58,081 nt of DNA. Origin: Alcanivoracaceae bacterium (GTDB lineage: Bacteria; Pseudomonadota; Gammaproteobacteria; Xanthomonadales; Marinicellaceae). Both the position numbers and the translations under genes were made by a program. The notes beneath the pieces were generated by a model, which was given only the letters and a program-made list of their open reading frames with translations, was not told the origin of the DNA and did not search any database. This document shows positions 9,254 to 17,304 of this stretch, one piece after another; the stretch's first letter is position 1; each line of letters begins with the position of its first letter. The DNA is taken from NCBI GenBank assembly GCA_016744455.1, contig JADGEI010000024.1, forward strand, positions 1 through 58,081. The letters are read 5' to 3'.

Positions 9254-10921
9254 TTATTCAAAACTATTGGCAAAGACTCTCTCGAAATTTAAAAATTGAA
9301 TATTTGTGAGTAAGTCGCTATCACTGATGCCATCGGGTGGGGTGATGGTTGTGGTAATTAAAAGACTAGAGCCATTTATGCTAACCACTTGTGCAGTAAG
9401 GGTGAATTCCAAACTGGAATTTGTTGGTAAGTTTAATAACAAATCTATATTGTCCGTTCCATTTGCTGATGGACAAGTTGCAGCTCCTGATAGATTGATA
9501 CATGACCATAACCCACCACTTAAACCAGTGGGTAAATTGTGTCTAAAGCCTGTATTGTGTGCATCATCTGGACCATTGTTGCCAACTGTTATTTTGTATT
9601 CTATAAAACCACCAATAGTGGCTTGCTGTAGATTAGCAGAGGTTATGGTTGACCAAATCTCGGCAGAACCAGCCGTTAAATCGGTAGTATCCAAGACTTC
9701 ATCACTGGCATCACTAATTACTTTGTTTTGGTTTGATGAATGGGGGTTGGTAAATGTTATTAGTTTGAAATAATAATTTTGTCCTGCATTTAAATTGCCT
9801 TGGGTATGTGCTGTAACAGTTTTACTTATAGTTTCATTGATTTCGTTGAAAGGGCCTAATGCATCATCAGCCATTAAAACCTTATAACCCCCATGTTGTT
9901 GGTAAGTCACTTCATCCCAATTTAGGCTTATGCTGTTATCACTAGCAGTAATTATTTGCAGATTTTCTGCTGCTGTAGTTTGGGTTGATTGCCAATCGCA
10001 GTTGCAGATTGTGTCGAGGAATATATTAATATTAGGGTCATTTGAATGTAAAGCATTATAATCAAATGATAACTCTTGGTTAAAGTGGTTCAAGTTCAGT
10101 ATTTCGATAGGGATGGAGCCTGACAATTGATTTGAAGAGATATTCACTCTCCTCAAAAAGCTTATATTATTATTGCCTAACTCAGGTGGAATAGAACCTG
10201 TTAGACCGTTGTTGTTAAGCCATAATTCAGTAAGTCTGTTTAGATTTCCTAATTCAGGAGGAATGATTCCAGTAAGCTGGTTAAAGCTTAAGAAAGCCTG
10301 TGATAAGCTAGTGTTTAAATTGCCTAGCTCTGGCGGAATATCTCCTGATAATATATTGTATTGTAGTCCTAAGCTTACAAGCTTTGTTAGATTGCCTATC
10401 TCACTTGGGATAGAGCCAGTAAATTGATTAAATCCAAGAAGAATAGTTCTAAGGTTAATAAGATTCCCTATAGTATTTGGAATTGCTCCACTTAATTGGT
10501 TTTGTTCAAGGTATAATATATCTAAATTTACCAAGTTACCAATCTCATTTGGTAAAACTCCAGATAGATTATTGTAGTTGAAATCAAGTTTAGTTAAATT
10601 TGTTAAATTACCTAATTCAATTGGTAATGTTCCTGTAAGGTTATTACCAGCTGGCCAAGTACCCATCAAAATCATTATTATTTTACTGTCATTTGAGCAA
10701 ACAATTGCATGCCATGCATCATCACAAGGATCGCCAACTAACCAATTACTATTATCCGTCCAATTATCTCCACCAGTAGAATTATACAATACTACTAATG
10801 CATCGCGCTCCGCTTGGGGGACGATTGCATTTGCATTGAAACTGATGAGTGTCATTAATATGAGCCACATAAAAGTGGATTTTGAGATTATCTTACTTTT
10901 TTGTATATTCATGGTTTTCAC
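9254..10921 (-). CDS. Secreted leucine-rich repeat protein with Fn3-like and DUF11-like domains
   Basis: A 555-residue exported protein. A signal peptide ends in NANA near residue 32. Next comes an LRR N-cap (about 35-80, with GGDNW and paired Cys in CDDAWHAIVC), then about seven plant-type LRRs (about 85-300, pattern LxxLxLxxNxLxGxIPxELGNL). After this there is a fibronectin-III-like domain (about 315-415) and a DUF11-like domain (about 430-540, VGNNGPDDAHN). The last residues, FERVFANSFE, resemble short acidic-aromatic tails on secreted proteins of Xanthomonadales and relatives, possibly a sorting tag. The annotated start is GTG at 10921; ATG at 10912 is an equally good choice. A role in adhesion or ligand binding is inference. 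Confidence 0.85.
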   Translation of the reverse strand: MKTMNIQKSKIISKSTFMWLILMTLISFNANAIVPQAERDALVVLYNSTGGDNWTDNSNWLVGDPCDDAWHAIVCSNDSKIIMILMGTWPAGNNLTGTLPIELGNLTNLTKLDFNYNNLSGVLPNEIGNLVNLDILYLEQNQLSGAIPNTIGNLINLRTILLGFNQFTGSIPSEIGNLTKLVSLGLQYNILSGDIPPELGNLNTSLSQAFLSFNQLTGIIPPELGNLNRLTELWLNNNGLTGSIPPELGNNNISFLRRVNISSNQLSGSIPIEILNLNHFNQELSFDYNALHSNDPNINIFLDTICNCDWQSTQTTAAENLQIITASDNSISLNWDEVTYQQHGGYKVLMADDALGPFNEINETISKTVTAHTQGNLNAGQNYYFKLITFTNPHSSNQNKVISDASDEVLDTTDLTAGSAEIWSTITSANLQQATIGGFIEYKITVGNNGPDDAHNTGFRHNLPTGLSGGLWSCINLSGAATCPSANGTDNIDLLLNLPTNSSLEFTLTAQVVSINGSSLLITTTITPPDGISDSDLLTNIQFLNFERVFANSFE

Positions 10922-11217
10922 TTTATTTATTCATGATGGGCGAGGCCCATCTTACCGATTCAATTTAGTGTGATTGAATAAAGCAGAGGTACTATTACAA
11001 GTCAATTTGAGATAATTTTTCATCATTTATCCAATCACTACTTATAAAGTCGTAAGAGCTGTGAAAATCACCTCATTTATTTTGATGTTTTTTTAGAGTT
11101 GATATGTTTTCACATCGAAATTATCGTATGACATGTCCCTTGTGGGGTGCCCGTTTTTAAGATTGATCGGGCTTTATTTTAAGATGGGCGTCCATAAGGG
11201 TCGAACCCTACGGCGGA
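10922..11217. other. Intergenic region upstream of the LRR gene
   Basis: About 296 bases without a gene. It holds the likely promoter of the minus-strand LRR gene and the 3' end of the kinase transcript. A weak hairpin, GCCCG/CGGGC with a 14-base loop at about 11148-11171, is followed by a T-rich stretch on the plus strand, but no plus-strand gene ends here. A repeated GATGGGCG word occurs at about 10935 and 11183. Confidence 0.4.
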
Positions 11218-13851
11218 TTAGTTTTTGTTCAATATTTTGGTAATGATGACTGTTTCTTGTTTCCAAGGGGATTGGAGCACATTATCCAGATACGGGAAAT
11301 CATTTTCATTTGTGCCATTGAGTTTTTGTTGGCACACATCTTGCAAATAACGGTAAGCATTGGGTAATTGCCATGTTTTTGGATAGAATTTTTCAGCATA
11401 TTCTGTGGCTTTTTTTGCATTGTCATAGCAGCCTTGATAGTTTTTTTCTAATCCTAATAATTGTGCAGCTCTGAATTCTATTTCAATTGAAGTTTCATTT
11501 AATGCATTGCTAGTTTGATATTCTTTGGCTTTAAAAAGTGATTTCTGAGCATTGGTTAAATCTCCAGTCTCTATAAACAACCAAGCTAATATACTTTGAT
11601 ATTGCTCATTTACGGAATTGTTATTTGCCTTGACTAATGTCTCTTTACTGATTGAGTAAAAAATTGTTTTTGCAGTTTCTTTATTGTTATCTAGTAAATT
11701 TAATTTAACTAATTGAAGTTTACATTTTACAATATAAAAGCTCATTTTGAATACCTCCATTATTTCAACTACACTCTTTTGTAATTCAATGGCTTGTTTA
11801 AGTTGATTTTTCAGATAATAAGTTGTTGCCATCATACCAATAAATTCTGCAGTATTGGGATGGGTTTTTCCATATGTCTTATTTGATATTTCAATTACCT
11901 TTTGTTGTTCTTCAATATTATAATTTTCAGGATCTTGTAATGCTTCAGAGTGGTTTCTCATTGCTTGCATGCTTATTGCCATCCCCGAGTCTTTACCAAA
12001 TAACTCCGAAAACAGGGTCTCTGCCTTGGTAAAATAATGAACTGACTCATCAATTTCATAAAATACTAAATGTGCATTAGCAATTGAATAAGATGCATAG
12101 GCAATATTTAACCTTGTAGACTCTTTATCATTTATAACTTTAAGGGCAATTTCCATTGATTCTGTATATTTCCCTATGGCAGAATAACACAGTGAAAGTT
12201 GAACTAAATTCCCCTGTTTTTGAGTGTTTTTTTTGGGGTGATTTTTGCTTATAATGAGGGCTTCATCAAGAGAATCAATACACTTTAAGTATTTCGTTTG
12301 ATTGTAATAAATGACTGCAGTTTGGCCTAACATTGTTGCTATATGTCCAGGGCTTTTAGATTTTCTAGCATATCCAAGACCTATATTCAAAACATCTAAG
12401 CTATTTTCTAAATTCCCCCAGCTATTGTATATTTTTGATAAAACATGTGCGTGATAGGATAATTGTTTTGGAGATACTTTAGTTTCATTTTTAAATAATT
12501 TTACAGCTCTTTCCATAAATTTGTCCATTGTGATATCTGCACTGCCTCCTTCATAGACATTCATACCCGCAAGAGTGGTTTCTAAAAATTTTGAATAATT
12601 AAACATATCATCGCTAGTTTCTATTGCTTTAACTTTCTGATTCACAGCTTCATTCCATTGCCAAGCCCCAAACCCTGTGGCTATTATAGTTGATAATAAA
12701 GCGATGCTAAATATAGTTGTGGCGATGCGGTTTCGAGCGATGAATTTTCTAAATTTATACCACTTACTGGGTGCGCGTGCTTTTATGGGTCTAACTTCTA
12801 AAATGGCTTGTAGATCTTGTTTAAACTCTAGTGTATTGTGATAGCGTTGATTTTGATCGTATGATAATGCTTTGCTGATGACTAGTGTTAAATCTTTGAG
12901 TTTTTGCTTGTTGATTGATAGCCATATATTGGATTTCTGTGATTGTGAATATTTAGTTTGTAATATTTTCTCTATATTTGGGTAGGCTGTTTGAATTTCC
13001 TTATTTGCGTTGAATTGTTTCTCTGTAAGTAAATTAAATAACACAGCACCTAGTGAATAAATATCACTGCGAATACTCAGTGCATCACCACACAGTTGTT
13101 CAGGACTGGCAAATGAAGGAGTATGAGCTGCACCTTGAGTTTGTTGATGAAGTCCACTTTCAGACTCCATTAATCTGGCAATTCCAAAATCTAGTAATAC
13201 TGGTACTCCTGAGTCATCTACCAATATATTATCTGGTTTTAAATCACGATGGATCACCAGATTACTATGTGCATAATCTACTGCTTCAATCACTTCTATG
13301 AATAATTTAACTCTATTAGGTATTGATAATCTATGCTTTCTACAATAGTCATCAATGGACAACCCATCTACATATTCAATCGCTACATAATGTCCTTGAT
13401 TACCAAATGTTCCCCAATCCACCACGGATGCAATGTTTGGGTGATGTAATGATGCCAATATTTTGGCCTCGTGAGTGATGGCTTGTGCCCTTGTTCCTAG
13501 TGGAAGTATTGAATTTGAAACTTTAACAGCGACTAATTGATTAATGTCTTCTCTCTTACCTAAATAGACAATACCCATACCGCCTGCGCCAAGAATACTT
13601 AAGATTTTGAATTGCCCAATTGTATCCGGTATTTCTTGTCCTTTGGTTTGGTGCTGAAACTTGTGTAGTTCACTTGTTGTTGAATTCAATCCTAACTCGG
13701 ATGGATTAACGGAAAACATTCGCACTAATTCGTCAGCTTTTTCTGAAGAAAATATGCGTACTTTTGCAACAAGGGCGCTTTTTTCTTGGGCATTTAATTC
13801 AATGCCAATCGCAAATAGCTCAGATAGCTTTTTCTTTTGTAATTTATTCAT
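11218..13851 (-). CDS. Transmembrane Ser/Thr protein kinase with TPR tail
   Basis: A Hanks-type Ser/Thr kinase. The kinase domain (about residues 80-360) shows the glycine loop GAGGMGIVYLG, the ATP-binding Lys in VAVKV, catalytic HRDLKPDN near 202 and DFG near 221, all intact. One membrane helix follows (about 375-400), then a region with several TPR-like units to the C-terminus, which would be periplasmic. The start is ATG at 13851 because AAGGAG lies six bases upstream; the two preceding codons are TTG. The sigma factor at 13905 is transcribed divergently from the same gap, a pairing common in Xanthomonadales-like bacteria, so the kinase probably acts with that sigma factor. That link is inference. 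Confidence 0.92.
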   Translation of the reverse strand: MNKLQKKKLSELFAIGIELNAQEKSALVAKVRIFSSEKADELVRMFSVNPSELGLNSTTSELHKFQHQTKGQEIPDTIGQFKILSILGAGGMGIVYLGKREDINQLVAVKVSNSILPLGTRAQAITHEAKILASLHHPNIASVVDWGTFGNQGHYVAIEYVDGLSIDDYCRKHRLSIPNRVKLFIEVIEAVDYAHSNLVIHRDLKPDNILVDDSGVPVLLDFGIARLMESESGLHQQTQGAAHTPSFASPEQLCGDALSIRSDIYSLGAVLFNLLTEKQFNANKEIQTAYPNIEKILQTKYSQSQKSNIWLSINKQKLKDLTLVISKALSYDQNQRYHNTLEFKQDLQAILEVRPIKARAPSKWYKFRKFIARNRIATTIFSIALLSTIIATGFGAWQWNEAVNQKVKAIETSDDMFNYSKFLETTLAGMNVYEGGSADITMDKFMERAVKLFKNETKVSPKQLSYHAHVLSKIYNSWGNLENSLDVLNIGLGYARKSKSPGHIATMLGQTAVIYYNQTKYLKCIDSLDEALIISKNHPKKNTQKQGNLVQLSLCYSAIGKYTESMEIALKVINDKESTRLNIAYASYSIANAHLVFYEIDESVHYFTKAETLFSELFGKDSGMAISMQAMRNHSEALQDPENYNIEEQQKVIEISNKTYGKTHPNTAEFIGMMATTYYLKNQLKQAIELQKSVVEIMEVFKMSFYIVKCKLQLVKLNLLDNNKETAKTIFYSISKETLVKANNNSVNEQYQSILAWLFIETGDLTNAQKSLFKAKEYQTSNALNETSIEIEFRAAQLLGLEKNYQGCYDNAKKATEYAEKFYPKTWQLPNAYRYLQDVCQQKLNGTNENDFPYLDNVLQSPWKQETVIITKILNKN

Positions 13852-13895
13852 CAACAACTCCTTTTTGATTTATACTGTCAGCATACAAAAATTAG

Positions 13896-13901
13896 TATAA
13901 T
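13896..13901 (+). promoter_or_regulatory. Possible -10 element before the sigma factor gene
   Basis: TATAAT stands directly before the TTG start at 13905. If used, transcription would begin within a few bases of the first codon, giving an almost leaderless message, or the true start is slightly downstream. No convincing -35 is seen. Confidence 0.35.
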
Positions 13902-13904
13902 CCA

Positions 13905-14459
13905 TTGCAAGAAAATTTAAAAGGGCAAATTACTCAAGATTTAGAAAGTTGGCTTGAGGGCAACCAGGCTGCGGGTATGCGTGTATTTGAAAACACCTAT
14001 GCCAGTTTAGTAAAGATAGCCAGTGCCAATAGGAATAGAGTGGGAAATATCACTATAACTCCTAATGAAGTGGTTCATGAGGCCTATTCCCGATTGATTG
14101 ATGCAACAATAAATTCTAAACCACAAAACTCTTTGGAATTTTATCGATTGTCTGCTCATGTTTTTAGATTAACATGTATAGATTATTTACGAACAAAGTT
14201 GGCCAAAAAACGTAATATTAATGCTGCGGCTTTAGAGTTACCAACCTATATTGAAGATGATAGGAATGTGTTACAATTATTTATGTTGTTAGATGAGTTT
14301 GAATCCAAATTTGAAAAACAAGCCACAGCTTTTGAGCTCAATAAAATCATTGGTTTTTCATTGGCTGAAACCTCTGAAATTGTCAAGCAATCCAAAGCGA
14401 CTGTTTCCAGAGATATTAAATTTGCTAGGCATTGGTTGGCTTCAAGGCTTGTTGATTAA
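13905..14459 (+). CDS. ECF-type RNA polymerase sigma factor
   Basis: A 184-residue sigma-70-like factor of the ECF group that accompanies Ser/Thr kinases (TIGR02999-like). Region 2 is about residues 25-90 (NEVVHEAYSRLI, DYLRTKLAKKRN) and region 4 about 125-180 (a helix-turn-helix at SLAETSEIVKQSKATVSRDIKFA). The start is TTG at 13905; there is no ATG before region 2 and no clear ribosome-binding site, so the exact first codon is uncertain. It is divergent from the kinase gene. Its last codons overlap the convergent OsmC gene by four bases. Confidence 0.85.
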   Translation: MQENLKGQITQDLESWLEGNQAAGMRVFENTYASLVKIASANRNRVGNITITPNEVVHEAYSRLIDATINSKPQNSLEFYRLSAHVFRLTCIDYLRTKLAKKRNINAAALELPTYIEDDRNVLQLFMLLDEFESKFEKQATAFELNKIIGFSLAETSEIVKQSKATVSRDIKFARHWLASRLVD

Positions 14460-14863
14460 TTCGGGTAAATAAACTCAACAATTTGCTTTATCTCTGAATG
14501 CAAACTCTTAGCTACCGGACATGCTAAAGCAGCGGCTTCTAATAAGTGACGTGTCCTATCATCAAATTTTTTATTCATAGTTATCGCCACTACAATTTCA
14601 CTAATTCGCCTTGGTGTGACACTCATATGTTTTTGCACTGTTGCACTAGTGCCAGTAATATCAACTTTTAAATCATCAGCTTTAATTCCCATGATTGTTA
14701 TCATACAACTAGCAAGTGCAGTTGCCACCAAATCTGTTGGTGAAAATGCTTCGCCTTTGCCGTGATTATCAACAGGGGCATCTGTAATCACTTGCTTGTT
14801 TGATTGTAAATGTAACATTAGGGTTCTTAACTCGCCCTGATATTTAACAGTTGCAGTTGTCAT
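14456..14863 (-). CDS. OsmC/Ohr-family peroxidase-like protein
   Basis: A 135-residue OsmC-family protein, cytoplasmic. The two redox cysteines expected for thiol-dependent hydroperoxide reduction are present: Cys53 in ALASCM and Cys115 in LACPVAKSL. The general form follows the short OsmC-like branch (YhfA or SMc type) rather than classical Ohr. Its ATG overlaps the stop codon of the Lon-like gene in a TAATG junction, so the two are translationally coupled. Substrate is not known; protection from organic hydroperoxides is inferred from the family. Confidence 0.88.
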   Translation of the reverse strand: MTTATVKYQGELRTLMLHLQSNKQVITDAPVDNHGKGEAFSPTDLVATALASCMITIMGIKADDLKVDITGTSATVQKHMSVTPRRISEIVVAITMNKKFDDRTRHLLEAAALACPVAKSLHSEIKQIVEFIYPN

Positions 14864-17232
14864 TAGTTAGCTCCATTGGTGTTTTGCCAAAATAGGTTTG
14901 ATTTTTCCATGGCTTTAAATAATAAACTATCCACAGGATATTCACCATCTATTAAAACGCCAGCAGGTTTTTTACAAAGTATTTCTAAAGCTTGTGTGAC
15001 GTGGCTAACCGCATGAATAGCAAACGTACCTTGCTTAACCGCTTGTTGTACATCATCACGTAACATTAAATCACCAGCATTTGAATGTGGAATTATCACA
15101 CCTTGATTGCCAGTAAACTCTTGAGATTTACAGGTATCGTAAAACCCTTCAATTTTTTCATTGACACCCCCAATGGCTTGTAATCGACCATGTTGATCAA
15201 TGGCACCGGTCATGGCATATTCTTGACTAATTGGCACATTAGTTATGGCCGAAATTAAACAACAGAATTCCGCCCCTGATGCCGAATCACCATCAATACC
15301 ACCATAACTCTGTTCAAAAGCAATAGAAGCGCTAAATGTAAGTGGGTGCACAGTTGGCAACAAATGCCTAAGCAAACCACCAAGAATATAAAAACCCTTG
15401 GTATGTATAGATCCTGACATATCCGCTTGGCCTTCAATATTGATAACTCCTGCTCTACCTGGCCCTACAGTACTGGTAATTCGAGAAGGAAACCCATAAA
15501 CAACTGGACCAGCGTGAATAACGGCCAACCCATTAATCTCTCCAACAATTTCACCACTTGTAAAAACATTGATTGTGCCATTACTAAGCATTTGCTGAAA
15601 TTTTTTGGATGGTAAGCCTCCCCTTAACTTGGTACGCTTAATTGCAGTATTCACATGTTGAGCTGTGATTAATTTAGCTTTTTCTTTATTCGCAAGAAAA
15701 TGACCCTCTCTAGCCAAATCTGCAATGCGTGGAAAGTTGGTTGTAAGTTTGTTTTTTCTAGCACAAATCCTTGCGCCATGTTCAATTAATGCTGCTACTC
15801 CGGATTGATCAAAATGCAGTAAATTTTCCTCCTTCACTAGACGCGCTATAACAGATGCATAATTATGGTAATTATCTTTATTTCGATCAATTTCTGTATC
15901 AAAATCAACCAATACCTTAAATAATTCCGGGAAATCAGGGTCATGATTATCCAACATATAATAAGTATTCGCATCGCCAAGAATAATAACCCTAACATTA
16001 ATAGGTATTGGCTCTGGTTTCAAAGTAGGTTGAGAAAATGGCCAAGCCATTTCAGCTGGAACTATTTCTAATAATTGATTTTTTATGGTTCGAGTTAATA
16101 TTTTCCAGGCACCAGCTTCTGACAACAGTTCTCTTGCATCAACAATCAAAAAACCACCATCTGCACGCAATAGTGTCCCTGCAGTAATGCTCATATGGTC
16201 AGAAAGTTCTGGCCCTTTTTCACCCCATTTTGATTCAATGGTACCTAATAATTTTGACAAGGAAGGAACACGTTCAACAATAATTGGACACTTACTTTTT
16301 TTATCGTGTGCTAGCAAAATATTTACACTGTAACGTTTATGAGGGTAAAATTGTTCTTTTTGAGAATAGAAAAATTGTTCAATAATATCTTCTGTTACAT
16401 CATTCAAGTAATTTTCAACCTCGTTTACCTTAAATTTTTCAGCTATTATCGATAATTCCATTTTTATAATATTACGAGTTTCATCTTCTATTAATTCCTG
16501 AATTTCTTCTCCACTTGTGTATTTAATGTGATTGATGCTTTTCATCATCTCTTGTAATTTTATGTTGTATTCTTGAATATCGTGTTGAATTTGCTCCTGC
16601 TGTTTTTGACTTACTTTGTTTTCTTTAATTAGTTCCTGCCATTGTTTTGGATCGACAGGTTGACCATCATACAATGGCGAAATTATGGACTGATAACCTT
16701 TGTCCGTTTTAAAATTAACTAGTTTTAAATCATGTTTTGCTAATTCTTTTTCAAATGGATCAGAAACCTTTTTTACAGCTATTTGGGCCTTATTTTCAAT
16801 TTTTTCTTTTGCAATTTTAATGGTATCACTATCTAAGTAGCTATTAAGTTCACGGGTAACAAAATCTGCAAATTTTTTCATCAAACGCTTAAAAATCTTG
16901 GCTTCACCTGCTGCTAAGGTAATTAGCTTTGGTCGATCTGGCTGAACAAAATTTGCAACATAACACTGATCATGTTTAACATGCATTGCAGGCACACAGT
17001 TTTGTAAAAACTCACTAATCATGCATAGTCGCCCTGTTCCATGTAGTCCTCTCACATAGGCATTTTGCCCAAATGCTCGTGATTCGATGGCATATTTCAA
17101 CGCATCTAAGGCTTCTTTTTGACCAATAATGTTCGAAACTGGATCGACATCTTTAGTCGAATTAAAATCTAAATATGAAGGGTTGCAGTTCCATCTCACG
17201 TTCTGCCACTGTAGTTTGGTGTTATTTGTCAT
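14863..17232 (-). CDS. Lon-like ATP-dependent protease (AAA_32 / S16 family)
   Basis: A 789-residue Lon-like protease of the LonB/YcbZ type, lacking the Lon N-terminal domain. The N-terminal AAA-type region has a P-loop-like GLHGTGR near residue 62, with Arg where canonical Walker A has Lys. A coiled insert occupies about 130-270. The C-terminal S16 protease domain carries the catalytic Ser in GDSASGAE (about residue 650) and the catalytic Lys in GGVNEKIEG (about 693), so peptidase activity is likely. It is followed in a TAATG overlap by OsmC. Role in protein quality control is by family. Confidence 0.88.
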   Translation of the reverse strand: MTNNTKLQWQNVRWNCNPSYLDFNSTKDVDPVSNIIGQKEALDALKYAIESRAFGQNAYVRGLHGTGRLCMISEFLQNCVPAMHVKHDQCYVANFVQPDRPKLITLAAGEAKIFKRLMKKFADFVTRELNSYLDSDTIKIAKEKIENKAQIAVKKVSDPFEKELAKHDLKLVNFKTDKGYQSIISPLYDGQPVDPKQWQELIKENKVSQKQQEQIQHDIQEYNIKLQEMMKSINHIKYTSGEEIQELIEDETRNIIKMELSIIAEKFKVNEVENYLNDVTEDIIEQFFYSQKEQFYPHKRYSVNILLAHDKKSKCPIIVERVPSLSKLLGTIESKWGEKGPELSDHMSITAGTLLRADGGFLIVDARELLSEAGAWKILTRTIKNQLLEIVPAEMAWPFSQPTLKPEPIPINVRVIILGDANTYYMLDNHDPDFPELFKVLVDFDTEIDRNKDNYHNYASVIARLVKEENLLHFDQSGVAALIEHGARICARKNKLTTNFPRIADLAREGHFLANKEKAKLITAQHVNTAIKRTKLRGGLPSKKFQQMLSNGTINVFTSGEIVGEINGLAVIHAGPVVYGFPSRITSTVGPGRAGVINIEGQADMSGSIHTKGFYILGGLLRHLLPTVHPLTFSASIAFEQSYGGIDGDSASGAEFCCLISAITNVPISQEYAMTGAIDQHGRLQAIGGVNEKIEGFYDTCKSQEFTGNQGVIIPHSNAGDLMLRDDVQQAVKQGTFAIHAVSHVTQALEILCKKPAGVLIDGEYPVDSLLFKAMEKSNLFWQNTNGAN

Positions 17233-17304
17233 AAAATATTTATATTCCTTGCATTAATTATAGGGTAATTATACATTCAAAATTTATATTTTTCGAATAT
17301 TTTA

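Noticed and set aside
11148-11180. Terminator-like hairpin after the kinase gene
   Set aside because: The T run is on the plus strand, where no gene ends; on the minus strand the stem is not followed by T.
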